Shown: positions 26,190-35,036, numbered from the stretch's first letter. The stretch is 64,000 bases of DNA from Streptomyces lomondensis (GCF_014651035.1 NZ_BMWC01000012.1:62001-126000), one strand, 5' to 3'. The notes: generated from the letters alone by a model not told the origin. Translations and numbers: made by a program.

Positions 26190-27101
26190 CTAGTCGTTGC
26201 TGTTGAGGATCGAGATGAGCCTCAGGAACTCCAGGTAGATCCACACCAGCGTCAGCGTGAGGCCGAAGGCCGCGAACCACGCCTCCTCGCGCGGGGCGCC
26301 GTAGGCGATGCCGTCCTCGACCTGCTTGAAGTCCAGGGCGAGGAAGCAGGCGCCGAGGATGATGCCGATGATGCCGAAGACGACACCGAGGGCACCGCTG
26401 CGGAAGCCGAGGCCGTCACCGCCGCCGAACACCGCGAACAGCAGGTTCACGGTCATCAGCAGGATGAAGCCGAGCGCGGCCGCCATCACGAAGCCGTAGA
26501 AGCGGCGGTTGACGCGGATCCAGCCGGCCTTGTAGGCGATCAGCACACCGGCGAAGACCGCCATGGTGCCGAGCACGGCCTGCATGGCCGCGCCGTCGGC
26601 GATGCGGTTGTCGACGATGTTGGACACGACGCCGAGGAAGACACCCTCGAACGCGGCGTACGTCAGGATCAGCGCGGGCGAGGCCTTGCGCTTGAAGGAC
26701 TGCACGAACGCCAGGACCATGCCGATCAGCGCGGCGCCGATACCGATGCCGTAGCTACGGCTGATGTTGGCGTCGTCGACGGGCAGCAGGGCCCAGGAGA
26801 GCGCGGCGGTGAGGATGAGCACACCGAGCGTGCTCGCCGTGCGCATGACGACGTCGTCGATGGTCATCCGGCCGGTGGTGGCCGGGGCCTGCGGCGGCGC
26901 GCCGTACTGCTGCACGTCCTGCTGGGCGTAAGGGTTCTGCGCGTACGGGTTCTGCGCGTACGGGTTGCCCGTCGGCTGCGCGTACGGGTTGCCCTGGGTG
27001 GCGACAGCGGGACCCCCGGCCTGCGGCGCGGTGTTGAAGCCCGCGTAGCCGTTGTCGCGGCTGAACCCCCGTCGCGAGAAGACCGGGTTTCTGCTCCTCA
27101 T
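26190..27101 (-). CDS. Bax inhibitor-1/YccA family membrane protein
   Basis: A 303-residue protein from ATG 27101 behind GGAGGAG. The cytosolic N-terminal ~75 residues hold four NPYAQ repeats, then TTGRMTIDDVVMRTASTLGV leads into seven membrane segments. The C-terminal part (ACFLALDFKQVEDGIAYGAP, REEAWFAAFGLTLTLVWIYL) has the BI-1 acidic residues and closing helix. Bacterial BI-1/YccA proteins act as pH-sensitive ion leak channels or modulate FtsH; no role is shown for Streptomyces members as far as I know. Monocistronic, with its own 214-bp upstream region. Confidence 0.9.
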   Translation of the reverse strand: MRSRNPVFSRRGFSRDNGYAGFNTAPQAGGPAVATQGNPYAQPTGNPYAQNPYAQNPYAQQDVQQYGAPPQAPATTGRMTIDDVVMRTASTLGVLILTAALSWALLPVDDANISRSYGIGIGAALIGMVLAFVQSFKRKASPALILTYAAFEGVFLGVVSNIVDNRIADGAAMQAVLGTMAVFAGVLIAYKAGWIRVNRRFYGFVMAAALGFILLMTVNLLFAVFGGGDGLGFRSGALGVVFGIIGIILGACFLALDFKQVEDGIAYGAPREEAWFAAFGLTLTLVWIYLEFLRLISILNSND

Positions 27102-27231
27102 TTCACTCCTCCATGGCCAACACTGCGTGACCTTGGCTCAAGAGTAATAGGTAGGCAAAGGAATGACCCTACTGCTTGGGGAGGATCTTTCCCTCGTCGT
27201 GGTGCGCAACACGCTACGCCGCTTCGTGATT

Positions 27232-27247
27232 CCCCTCATCGGAGGGG
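27232..27247 (-). terminator. short hairpin downstream of pobA
   Basis: CCCCTC-ATCG-GAGGGG, perfect 6-bp stem, 69 bases after the pobA stop. Weak terminator candidate; the rest of 27102-27315 shows no gene. Confidence 0.4.
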
Positions 27248-27315
27248 CTCATTCATCACCGAGCCGGTACACGTCCGGGACCGGCCGGAGACCACTCGCT
27301 GACGCCGCCCTTACC

Positions 27316-28491
27316 TCACCCGAACGGAAAGCCCGTGTACCCCTCGGCCAGGTCGGTCTCGGCGGCCCGGGAGGAGGCGATCCGCTCCAGCCGGGCGAGC
27401 TGGAGCCGGTCGTCGAAGGGCGTCGCGTCGGGGGTGCGGTGCAGCAGGGTCGTCATGTCGTAGGAGAATCGCTCGGCCTGCCAGACCCGGCGCAGGCAGG
27501 TCCGCGAGTAGGCGTCCAGCAGCTCCGGTGAGCCGGTCTCCTTGCGGTGCGTCAGGGCCCGCGCGAAGGTCACGACGTCGCCGACGGCGAGATTCAGCCC
27601 CTTGGCCCCGGTCGGGGGCACGATGTGCGCGGCGTCACCGGCGAGGAAGAGGCGGCCGTGGCGCATGGGCTCGTGGACGTAGGAGCGCATGGGCGTGACC
27701 GACTTCTGGGTGATCGGGCCGCGCTCCAGGCGCCAGTCGTCGGCGGTCTCGAAGCGGCGCTCCAGCTCGTCCCAGATCTCCTCGTCGGACCACGCCTCGG
27801 CGTCGGTGCCGTCGGGCACCTGGAGGTAGAGGCGGGAGACGGCCGGGGAGCGCATGGAGAGCAGGGCGAAGCCGCGGTCGTGGCGGGCGTAGACGAGCTC
27901 GTCGTGCGAGGGCGGTACGTCGGCGAGGATGCCGAGCCAGCCGAAGGGGTACGTGCGTTCGAAGACCCGGGTCAGTCCGGCGGGGATCGCCTTGCGGGCC
28001 ACGCCCCAGAAGCCGTCGCAGCCGACGATGTACTCGCACTCCAGGACGTCCTCGCGGCCCTCGTGCCGGAAGCGGACGCGCGGGGCGTCGGTGCCGGCGT
28101 CCTCCACGGCCAGGGCCTCCGCCTCGAACAGCAGCGGGCCCCCCTCGGCGAGCTGGAGGGCGATGAGGTCCTTGCAGACCTCCGTCTGGGCGTACACCAT
28201 CACGGACCGGCCGCCGGTCAGCGCGGGGAAGTCGACGCGGTGGCGGCGGCGGTCGAAGCGCAGCTCTATGCCGTCGTGGCGCAGTCCCTCGCGGTCCATG
28301 CGCTCCCCGGCGCCGGCCGCGCGCAGCACGTCCACCGTGCCCTGCTCCAGGATCCCGGCCCGCTGCCGCCGCTCGACGTAGGCGCGGTCCCGGCTCTCCA
28401 GGACGACCGAGTCGATGCCGGCGTTGTGCAGCAGCCGGGCGAGGAGGAGGCCGGCGGGCCCGGCTCCGATGATGCCGACGGTGGTGCGCAT
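27316..28491 (-). CDS. pobA: 4-hydroxybenzoate 3-monooxygenase
   Basis: A 391-residue class A flavoprotein monooxygenase that hydroxylates 4-hydroxybenzoate to protocatechuate with NAD(P)H and O2. FAD motifs: IIGAGPAGLLLARLL at residue 6, CDGFWGVAR (DG motif), and GDAAHIVPPTGAKGLNLAVG. The substrate-site pattern RQRAGILEQGTVDVL is typical of PobA. ATG 28491 after AGAGGGCG; length equals the family norm. Protocatechuate (pca) genes are not nearby. An inverted repeat GTGAA-N6-TTCAC 30 bp upstream is a likely operator, though no regulator gene is adjacent. Confidence 0.93.
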   Translation of the reverse strand: MRTTVGIIGAGPAGLLLARLLHNAGIDSVVLESRDRAYVERRQRAGILEQGTVDVLRAAGAGERMDREGLRHDGIELRFDRRRHRVDFPALTGGRSVMVYAQTEVCKDLIALQLAEGGPLLFEAEALAVEDAGTDAPRVRFRHEGREDVLECEYIVGCDGFWGVARKAIPAGLTRVFERTYPFGWLGILADVPPSHDELVYARHDRGFALLSMRSPAVSRLYLQVPDGTDAEAWSDEEIWDELERRFETADDWRLERGPITQKSVTPMRSYVHEPMRHGRLFLAGDAAHIVPPTGAKGLNLAVGDVVTFARALTHRKETGSPELLDAYSRTCLRRVWQAERFSYDMTTLLHRTPDATPFDDRLQLARLERIASSRAAETDLAEGYTGFPFG

Positions 28492-28520
28492 CGGACGCCC
28501 TCTTCTCGTCTGTTCGTGTG

Positions 28521-28536
28521 GTGAAATTTTCTTCAC
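28521..28536. promoter_or_regulatory. inverted repeat GTGAA-N6-TTCAC in pobA promoter region
   Basis: A perfect 5-bp arm inverted repeat in an AT-rich patch, ending 30 bases before the pobA start. Operator candidate. Confidence 0.5.
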
Positions 28537-28648
28537 TCTTACCCGAATGCGAGTCTCCGACGGCATGCGACCGCTGTCAACGGGTACGCCGCGAACTGCC
28601 CTCGAACGGCCACACAGGACACCCGCCTCCGGGAGGCGGGCCGGCGGT

Positions 28649-28725
28649 TGGTGCCCGGGGTGGGAGTCGAACCCACACTCGACCGCGTTTAAGGCGGTTG
28701 CGTCTGCCAGTTGCGCGACCCGGGC
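28649..28725 (-). tRNA. tRNA with UAA anticodon but short variable loop (class I)
   Basis: Read leftward: acceptor GCCCGGG/CCCGGGC, D arm (GCG..CGC), anticodon stem ACCGC/GCGGT with loop CTTAAAC, a 5-base variable loop CGAGT, T arm GTGGG-TTCGACT-CCCAC, discriminator A, and an encoded CCA. All stems are perfect. Anticodon bases 34-36 are UAA, which would read UUA (Leu), yet leucine tRNAs normally have a long variable arm. It may be a functional noncanonical tRNA, an aberrant leucine tRNA or a preserved pseudogene. It lies 0.95 kb from bldA on the same strand, with an identical anticodon loop. Confidence 0.8.
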
Positions 28726-28957
28726 CAGAACTCACACGGAGACCTGTGGCACAGGCCCCGGGTAACACTGCGTTGTGGAGACGCCCACGGTCGAGACTAC
28801 CGAGATCAGGTGACGGCCACTCACATAGGCCTCGACAAGGCCGGATTGGTCACCACGGTATGTCTCCCCCAAGACGTGCGTTCCTCGTTCCCCCGAGCCG
28901 CGAGGCCCGACGGTAATACCCTCTCGCACGAGAGCCGCTGACACAGGAGCGAAATTG

Positions 28958-28971
28958 GTCAACAGGTTGAC
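28958..28971. promoter_or_regulatory. GTCAAC-AG-GTTGAC palindrome
   Basis: A perfect 6-bp inverted repeat in the 300-bp stretch between the class I tRNA and the decayed AraC gene; GntR-like in shape. No intact gene follows, so it may be a leftover operator. Confidence 0.3.
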
Positions 28972-29019
28972 GCAAATGAGGACGCCCCTCGTGGATGGGG
29001 CGGAGGTCAGCTGACGGTA

Positions 29020-29340
29020 GTGCGTCCCCCGTCGGGCGGCTTCCCGCGGCACAGCCACGACGAGTATGTGAGGTCCGGCGCGCCGCGGCTGGCCGAGCTC
29101 GCCGACGAGGCCGGGATGTCCCGGGGAGCATCTGATCCGGACGTTCACCCGCGCCACCGGTACCCCGCCCTACGCCTGGCACCTGTCGGCCCGGTTGGCC
29201 GAGGCGCGGCGACGGCTGCGCAAGGGTGAGCCCGTCGCTGATGTCGCGCACATGCTCGGCTTCGCCGACCAGGCGCATTTCCACCGCCACTTCGCCGCGG
29301 CCTACGCCATCACACCGGGCCGGTGGCTCGCTGGTGGGCG
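29020..29340 (+). pseudogene. AraC-family regulator remnant
   Basis: The first frame gives SGGFPRHSHDEYV (end of the cupin-like sensor domain) and RLAELADEAGMSRG; a second frame continues with EHLIRTFTRATGTPPYAWHL and LGFADQAHFHRHFAAAYAIT PGRW, the two HTHs of AraC. One surplus G near 29121 separates the frames. Most of the sensor domain is missing. The gene runs out of frame into a LysE-like fragment. Clearly non-functional as written. Confidence 0.75.
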
Positions 29341-29577
29341 ACGCCGTCTGGGCGGTGCTCGGCCTGGCGGGGGTGGGGGCGCTGTTCGCGGTGCCGGCCC
29401 TGCGCGTGCCGCTCACCGTGGCCGGGTGCTTGTTGCCGGCCTGGTCGGGGGTGTCGGGCCTGCGCGACGCGCTCGCGCCGCAGGGCGCTGCCGCCACTGG
29501 CCGTACGCGTACTCGAAGCCTGCTGCGGTCTCTCGCTCCTGGTCTTCGCGATTCTCCAGCTGGGCCGAGTCATATGA
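29326..29577 (+). pseudogene. LysE/RhtB-family exporter remnant
   Basis: One frame reads SLVGDAVWAVLGLAGVGALF and VPLTVAGCLLPAWSGVSGLR; a shifted frame near 29480 continues LPPLAVRVLEACCGLSLLVF AILQLG and stops at 29577. These match middle and C-terminal membrane helices of LysE/RhtB amino acid exporters; the N-terminal third is lost. AraC-type and LysE genes are often neighbours, so a deletion has fused the remains of such a pair. Confidence 0.55.
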
Positions 29578-29677
29578 CGAAGATCTCCGCATTGAGGACC
29601 TGAGCGCGGGCTTCCGCCGCCGTTGACAGGGTCTCGGGCATTCATTTTCGTCAGATCAGACCGTATGCGCATGAAGT

Positions 29678-29761
29678 GCCCGGAGCCGGACTCGAACCGG
29701 CACGCCCGCGAAGGGGCAGCGAGGTTTAAGCTCGCCGTGTCTGCATTCCACCATCCGGGCA
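29678..29761 (-). tRNA. bldA: tRNA-Leu(UAA), bldA
   Basis: Read leftward from 29761: acceptor GCCCGGA/TCCGGGC, D arm GTG..CAC with AATGCAGA loop, anticodon stem GCGAG/CTCGC with loop CTTAAAC (anticodon UAA), a long variable arm (TGCCCCTTCGCGGGCGT), and T arm GCCGG-TTCGAGT-CCGGC. The CCA end is not encoded. In Streptomyces this tRNA translates the rare UUA codon and its loss blocks sporulation and antibiotic production, so it acts as a developmental switch. An inverted repeat (GTCCCGA..TCGGGAC, 29784-29802) and an AT-rich tract (29835-29850) lie upstream. Confidence 0.93.
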
Positions 29762-29783
29762 GGCCATGGGCTCCGCGTCGAGG

Positions 29784-29860
29784 TCCCGAGACTATCGGGA
29801 CGGGTCCCCCGAACAGCGGAAGGGCGGACCCATGTTGTCTTATTTTATTGACGCCTGAGG
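29784..29860 (-). promoter_or_regulatory. bldA upstream region
   Basis: Contains a 7-bp inverted repeat 23 bases before the tRNA 5' end and, further up, an AT-rich tract (TTATTTTATTGAC region) that stands out in this GC-rich DNA. The promoter probably lies here; exact -10/-35 boxes are not certain. Confidence 0.35.
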
Positions 29861-30176
29861 GTGCATCAGCCCACGGAACACGCCATCAGCACTTGCCAAT
29901 AGCCTTGCGTGCGACCGTCGGCCGCGTATGCGGAATGACGGAATTTCACCTCCCGAACAAGGGCACTCCACCTGTTCTCGACACCGAGCACACGCGGTCT
30001 CCGGCACCGGGACGCCTCAGGGCCGTTCGTCATCCCCAGGTATGACACTGCCCCGCGCAGTCCGACCGCAGTCGGTCCCCGGAACCGGAACAGCGGGTGA
30101 CTACATGACGGTGTGGGACCCGGAGGATGGAACACGTCCTTCCCCAACACCGTCCTCCCGACAGGAGTGCCATCCC

Positions 30177-30947
30177 GTGACCACCGCATCCCTCACCGAC
30201 CGGGCCACCACCGTGGCCGCGCGCGCCACGGATCTGTCGAAGATCTACGGGCAGGGTGAGACCCAGGTGGTCGCCCTGGACCGGGTCTCCATCGACTTCC
30301 GGCAGGCCGAGTTCACCGCGATCATGGGCCCCTCCGGCTCCGGCAAGTCGACCCTGATGCACTGCGTGGCCGGTCTCGACACCTTCTCCTCCGGGTCGGT
30401 GCGCATCGGCGAGACCGAGCTGGGCTCCCTGAAGGACAAGCAGCTGACCAAGCTGCGCCGGGACAAGATCGGTTTCATCTTCCAGGCGTTCAACCTGCTG
30501 CCGACCCTGACGGCCCTGGAGAACATCACCCTCCCGATGGACATCGCGGGCCGCAAGCCGGACCGGCAGTGGCTGGACTCCGTCATCGGGATGGTCGGTC
30601 TGGCGGACCGGCTCGGCCACCGGCCCTCCCAGCTCTCCGGCGGCCAGCAGCAGCGCGTCGCCGTGGCCCGGGCGCTGGCCTCCCGGCCCGAGATCATCTT
30701 CGGTGACGAGCCCACCGGAAACCTCGACTCCCGCTCCGGCGCCGAGGTGCTGGGCTTCCTGCGCAACTCCGTGCGCGAACTGGGCCAGACGGTGGTGATG
30801 GTGACCCACGACCCGGTGGCCGCGGCCTACGCGGACCGGGTCGTCTTCCTGGCGGACGGCCGGATCGTCGACGAGATGCACGGGCCCACGGCCGACTCCG
30901 TCCTGGACCGCATGAAGGCGTTCGACGCCAAGGGCCGCACCAGCTGA
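30177..30947 (+). CDS. ABC transporter ATP-binding protein (LolD/MacB-type), pair 1
   Basis: A 256-residue ATPase. Walker A GPSGSGKSTLMH, Q-loop FIFQAFNLLPTL, signature LSGGQQQRVAVARALA, Walker B EIIFGDEPTGNLDS, and H-loop VMVTHDP are all intact. GTG 30177 follows AGGAG by nine bases. It precedes an FtsX-type permease by 38 bp, forming an exporter of the MacB/LolCDE/BceAB class, which moves lipoproteins, peptides or antibiotics out of the membrane. A closely similar pair lies at 60183-63547 in opposite orientation. Substrate unknown. Confidence 0.93.
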   Translation: MTTASLTDRATTVAARATDLSKIYGQGETQVVALDRVSIDFRQAEFTAIMGPSGSGKSTLMHCVAGLDTFSSGSVRIGETELGSLKDKQLTKLRRDKIGFIFQAFNLLPTLTALENITLPMDIAGRKPDRQWLDSVIGMVGLADRLGHRPSQLSGGQQQRVAVARALASRPEIIFGDEPTGNLDSRSGAEVLGFLRNSVRELGQTVVMVTHDPVAAAYADRVVFLADGRIVDEMHGPTADSVLDRMKAFDAKGRTS

Positions 30948-30985
30948 TCCCCCGTCAGGACCGACAGGACTGAGAAGAAGAACCC

Positions 30986-33514
30986 ATGTTCCGTACCGCC
31001 TTGCGCAATGTGCTCGCGCACAAGGCCCGGCTCCTGATGACCGTCCTCGCCGTGATGCTCGGCGTGGCCTTCGTGTCGGGGACCCTGGTCTTCACCAACA
31101 CCATCTCCGACGCCTACCAGAAGAGTTCCGCCAAGGGCTTCGACCAGGTCGACGTCGCCCTGACGGCGGAGTACCAGGACGCCAAGGGCGACCAGGTCGG
31201 CAAACTCCACGAACTGAACCAGGCCGTGCTCGACAAGAGTGAGCGGGTGCCCGGTGCCGCCTCCGCCATCGGGGTCGTGCAGGACTTCACGGCCATCGCC
31301 GGCAAGGACGGCAAGCTGATCGGTGAGGGCTTCCAGTCGCAGGGCGGCAACTACTGGGGCACCAAGGACCCCCGCTACCCGCTCGTCAGCGGCCACGCCC
31401 CCAAGGGCCGGGGCGAGATCCTCATCGACTCCGAGACGGCGAAGCGCGCCGGCTACAAGGTCGGCGACACCGTGCGGATGTCGGTCGACGGACCGGTCCT
31501 CACCCCGAGGATCACCGGCATCTTCACCACCGACGACGGCAACGTCGCGGCCGGCGGCAGCCTCACCCTGTTCGACACGGCGACCGCCCAGCAGCTGTTC
31601 GGCAAGGCGGGCCTGTACGACCAGATCGACGTCAAGGCCAAGCCGGGTGTCACGCAGGCCGCGCTGAAGGCGGAGCTGGACAAGGCGCTGCCGAAGGGCA
31701 CCGTCTCGACCACCACCGGCAAGCAGCTCGCCGACGAGCAGGCCGAGGCGATCTCCCGGTCGATGAGCGGCATGCAGACGGCCCTGCTGGTCTTCGCCGG
31801 CATCGCCCTGTTCGTCGGCACGTTCATCATCGCCAACACCTTCACCATGCTGGTCGCCCAGCGCACCAAGGAGCTGGCGCTGATGCGGGCGGTCGGCGCC
31901 TCCCGCCGGCAGGTGACGCGGTCGGTGCTCATCGAGGCGTTCGTGGTCGGCGCGGTCGCCGCCGTGACCGGGCTGGTCGCGGGCATCGGCATCGGAGCCG
32001 GACTGCGCTCCCTGATGGGCTCGTTCGACGCGACCGTCCCGGACGGGCCGCTGATCGTCAAGCCCGCCACGATCGTCACCGCGCTCGCGGTCGGCATCCT
32101 GGTGACCATGCTGGCGGCGTGGCTGCCGGGCCGCCGGGCCGCGAAGATCCCGCCGGTGGCGGCCATGAACAGCGTGCACGCCAAGGCCACGACCAAGTCG
32201 TTGGTGCTGCGCAACACGCTGGGCGCCCTGGTCTCGGCCGCGGGCATCGCGGTGGTCCTGGCGGCCTCGACGATGGACGGCTCGGACGGCCAGGTGCCCA
32301 TGGGCTTCGGCGCCGCACTGCTGATCATCGGCGTGTTCATCCTGACCCCGCTGCTGTCCCGCCCGCTGATCGCCGCCGCGGCACCGGTGCTGCGCGTCTT
32401 CGGGGTCTCCGGCAAGCTGGCCCGTCAGAACTCGGTGCGCAACCCGCGCCGTACGGCCGCCACCGCCTCCGCGCTGATGATCGGCCTGACCCTGATCACC
32501 GGTATGACGGTGATGGCGGGCAGCCTCCAGCAGGCCATCGAGAAGATGGCGTCGGCATCGGTCAAGGCCGACTACGTGGTGTCCATGGCGAACGGCAACC
32601 CGCTGTCGCCGGACGTCGAGAAGAAGCTGAAGCAGACCGACGGCGTCACCGCCACCAGCCCGATGGTCAACGGGGAGTCCCGGATCGACGGCGAGTCCCA
32701 CTACCTGACCGGCGTCAACGGCGCCGCGATCGGCGACCTGGTCGGCCCCGAGGTCGACGAAGGCTCCTTCAAGGTCGGCGGCACCGACATCGTCGTCGAC
32801 AGCGAGACCGCCAAGTCCTACGGCTGGAAGCCCGGTTCCGCCTTCACCGCCGCCTTCGAGGACGGCGAGAAGCAGCGGCTGACGGTCGCCGGGACCTACG
32901 AGAGCAACGACTTCCTGCGCGGCATCCTGGTCGACGAGAAGGTCCTCGCCCCGCACCTGGTGGACCCGTACAACATGAAGGTCATGGTCAAGACCGCCGA
33001 CGGCACGTCCGGCGCGACGCAGGACAGGCTGGAGAAGGCCCTCGGCACCAACCCCGCGATCAAGGTTCAGGACAAGCAGGACATCTCCAACGAGATCGCG
33101 CAGATGTTCACGCTGATGCTGAACATGGTCTACGGCCTGCTCGCCATGGCGGTGATCGTGGCGGTCCTCGGTGTCATCAACACCCTGGCCATGTCGGTCT
33201 TCGAACGCTCCCAGGAGATCGGCATGCTCCGCGCGATCGGCCTGGACCGCAAGGGCATCAAGCGGATGGTCCGCCTGGAGTCCCTGGTGATCTCCCTGTT
33301 CGGCGCGGTGCTGGGCATCGGCCTTGGCGTGTTCTTCGGCTGGGCGGCGGGTGAGCTGCTGGCCACCAGGCTCCCGACGTACGAGCTGGTCCTGCCCTGG
33401 GCCCGGATCGGGATCTTCCTCCTTCTGGCCGCCACCGTGGGCGTCCTCGCGGCGCTGTGGCCGGCCCGGCGGGCGGCCCGGCTGAACATGCTGGAGGCGA
33501 TCAAGGCCGAGTAG
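30986..33514 (+). CDS. FtsX-like ABC permease, pair 1
   Basis: An 842-residue permease with two FtsX domains. The N-terminal helix (ARLLMTVLAVMLGVAFVSGT), a large extracellular MacB-type periplasmic domain (~50-250), then three helices containing ELALMRAVGASRRQVTRSV; a second set follows with AFEDGEKQRLTVAG in the outer domain and EIGMLRAIGLDRKGIKRMVR near the end. ATG 30986 with a GAGAAGAAG purine site. It works with the ATPase just upstream as one transcript. A strong hairpin (33527-33559) follows. Confidence 0.93.
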   Translation: MFRTALRNVLAHKARLLMTVLAVMLGVAFVSGTLVFTNTISDAYQKSSAKGFDQVDVALTAEYQDAKGDQVGKLHELNQAVLDKSERVPGAASAIGVVQDFTAIAGKDGKLIGEGFQSQGGNYWGTKDPRYPLVSGHAPKGRGEILIDSETAKRAGYKVGDTVRMSVDGPVLTPRITGIFTTDDGNVAAGGSLTLFDTATAQQLFGKAGLYDQIDVKAKPGVTQAALKAELDKALPKGTVSTTTGKQLADEQAEAISRSMSGMQTALLVFAGIALFVGTFIIANTFTMLVAQRTKELALMRAVGASRRQVTRSVLIEAFVVGAVAAVTGLVAGIGIGAGLRSLMGSFDATVPDGPLIVKPATIVTALAVGILVTMLAAWLPGRRAAKIPPVAAMNSVHAKATTKSLVLRNTLGALVSAAGIAVVLAASTMDGSDGQVPMGFGAALLIIGVFILTPLLSRPLIAAAAPVLRVFGVSGKLARQNSVRNPRRTAATASALMIGLTLITGMTVMAGSLQQAIEKMASASVKADYVVSMANGNPLSPDVEKKLKQTDGVTATSPMVNGESRIDGESHYLTGVNGAAIGDLVGPEVDEGSFKVGGTDIVVDSETAKSYGWKPGSAFTAAFEDGEKQRLTVAGTYESNDFLRGILVDEKVLAPHLVDPYNMKVMVKTADGTSGATQDRLEKALGTNPAIKVQDKQDISNEIAQMFTLMLNMVYGLLAMAVIVAVLGVINTLAMSVFERSQEIGMLRAIGLDRKGIKRMVRLESLVISLFGAVLGIGLGVFFGWAAGELLATRLPTYELVLPWARIGIFLLLAATVGVLAALWPARRAARLNMLEAIKAE

Positions 33515-33526
33515 CGGGGATGCGCG

Positions 33527-33559
33527 AGGGCCCCTCTCCCAGCCGGGGAAAGGGGCCCT
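33527..33559. terminator. terminator between convergent genes
   Basis: AGGGCCCC (33527-33534) pairs with GGGGCCCT (33552-33559) with further internal pairing; serves the permease gene and the convergent fatty acid synthase gene. Confidence 0.7.
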
Positions 33560-33568
33560 TCGCCGTTC

Positions 33569-34861
33569 TCAGTTCCAGGTGCGGGCCCGCAGCGGCAGGC
33601 CCGACTCCCCCGACTCGGGGGTGCGCACGGCGAGGATCTGGTTCACGCCGATGCGGTTGCGTTCGAAGGCCAGCGCGGAGGCGGCCATGTACAGGCGCCA
33701 GACCCGGGCGCGGCCCGGGCTGGTGAGCTGGACGGCACGCTTCCAGTCGGCCTCCAGGCGGGCGACCCACTGGCGCAGGGTGAGGCCGTAGTGCTCGCGG
33801 ATCGACTCCACGTCGCGCACCTCGAAGCCGGCGCGTTCCAGCTGGGTGACGGTGATGCCGACGGGCTGGAGTTCGCCGTCGGGGAAGACGTAGGAGTCGA
33901 TGAAGGCGTCGACGCTGTACTCGGTCTCCTTCCGCTGCGGGCGGCGGGCGATCTGGTGGTTCAGGAGCCGCCCGCCGGGCTTGAGCAGGTCGTACAGGTC
34001 GGCGGCGTACTCCAGGTAGCGCTCGGCGCCGACGTGCTCGGCCATGCCGATGGAGGAGACGGCGTCGTACGGCCCGTCGCGCACGTCGCGGTAGTCCTGG
34101 ACGCGGATCTCCACCTTGTCGGTGAGGCCCTGGTCGGCGACGCGCTTGCGGGCGTAGGCGGCCTGCTCCTGGGAGAGCGTGACGCCGACGACGCTCACGC
34201 CGTGCTCGCGGGCGGCGTGGACGGCCATGGAGCCCCAGCCGCAGCCGACGTCGAGCAGCCGCTGACCGGGGTTCAGGCCGAGCTTGCGGCAGACGAGTTC
34301 GAGCTTGTCGTGCTGGGCCTGTTCGAGGGTGCTGTCCGGGGTGGGCCAGTAGGCGCAGGAGTACACCATGGACGGGCCGAGGACGATCTCGTAGAAGTCG
34401 TTGCCGACGTCGTAGTGGTGGCTGATGGCGCGTCTGTCCGTGCGCTTGGTGTGCAGGTGGCGGCGGGGCCTGCGGGCCTCCTCGCGGGGCGGGGCGGGCG
34501 GCAGCGGGGCCCCGGCCAGCTTGACGAGTCCGCGGACGGCGGCGCGGGCCTCGGGGTCGCGCAGGACCTCGGCGAGGGTGCGGGCGTCCTCGCCGCGCTC
34601 CCAGATGAGACCGGCGAGCAGGTCGAGGGTGGCGTACAGGTCGCCCTCGATGTCGAGGTCGCCCGCCACCCAGGCGCGGGCCAGCCCCAGTTCGCCCGGC
34701 TTCCACAGCAGGCGGCGCAGGGCGCGGCGGTTGCGTACGACCAGGATCGGCGCGCCCGGCGGGCCCGCCTGCGAACCGTCCCAGGCGCGGATACGCACGG
34801 GGAGCGGTGCGCCCAGCAACTGTGCGAACAGGCCCTGGAGCCGCAGCGCGGCGTCTGCCAT
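33569..34861 (-). CDS. cyclopropane-fatty-acyl-phospholipid synthase family methyltransferase
   Basis: A 430-residue protein that transfers a methylene from S-adenosylmethionine to the double bond of membrane lipid acyl chains. N-terminal Cfa extension (PVRIRAWDGSQAGPPGAPIL, GDLDIEGDLY), then HYDVGNDFYEIVLGPSMVYS CAYW (family signature), SAM motif LLDVGCGWGSMAVHAA, and SIGMAEHVG. C-terminal SYVFPDGELQP and HYGLTLRQWVARLEADW complete the fold. ATG 34861 after GGAGGTG. Stands alone, leftward; from 34862 to 35036 I see only its promoter region. Confidence 0.92.
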   Translation of the reverse strand: MADAALRLQGLFAQLLGAPLPVRIRAWDGSQAGPPGAPILVVRNRRALRRLLWKPGELGLARAWVAGDLDIEGDLYATLDLLAGLIWERGEDARTLAEVLRDPEARAAVRGLVKLAGAPLPPAPPREEARRPRRHLHTKRTDRRAISHHYDVGNDFYEIVLGPSMVYSCAYWPTPDSTLEQAQHDKLELVCRKLGLNPGQRLLDVGCGWGSMAVHAAREHGVSVVGVTLSQEQAAYARKRVADQGLTDKVEIRVQDYRDVRDGPYDAVSSIGMAEHVGAERYLEYAADLYDLLKPGGRLLNHQIARRPQRKETEYSVDAFIDSYVFPDGELQPVGITVTQLERAGFEVRDVESIREHYGLTLRQWVARLEADWKRAVQLTSPGRARVWRLYMAASALAFERNRIGVNQILAVRTPESGESGLPLRARTWN

Positions 34862-35036
34862 GGTGTACACCTCCGTGACGGGGAATCCCGGAATGTCCGA
34901 CACCACGTAAACACCTGCGGGGCTTCGGCGCAGTCCCCGGCACGCGTCATCTCCGTGCAAAACCGGCCGCCGTTCGCCCTTTGGCCCACCGGAACCCGGG
35001 CACGTATCCCGGCCGGACCGCCCGCCCCACACGCCG

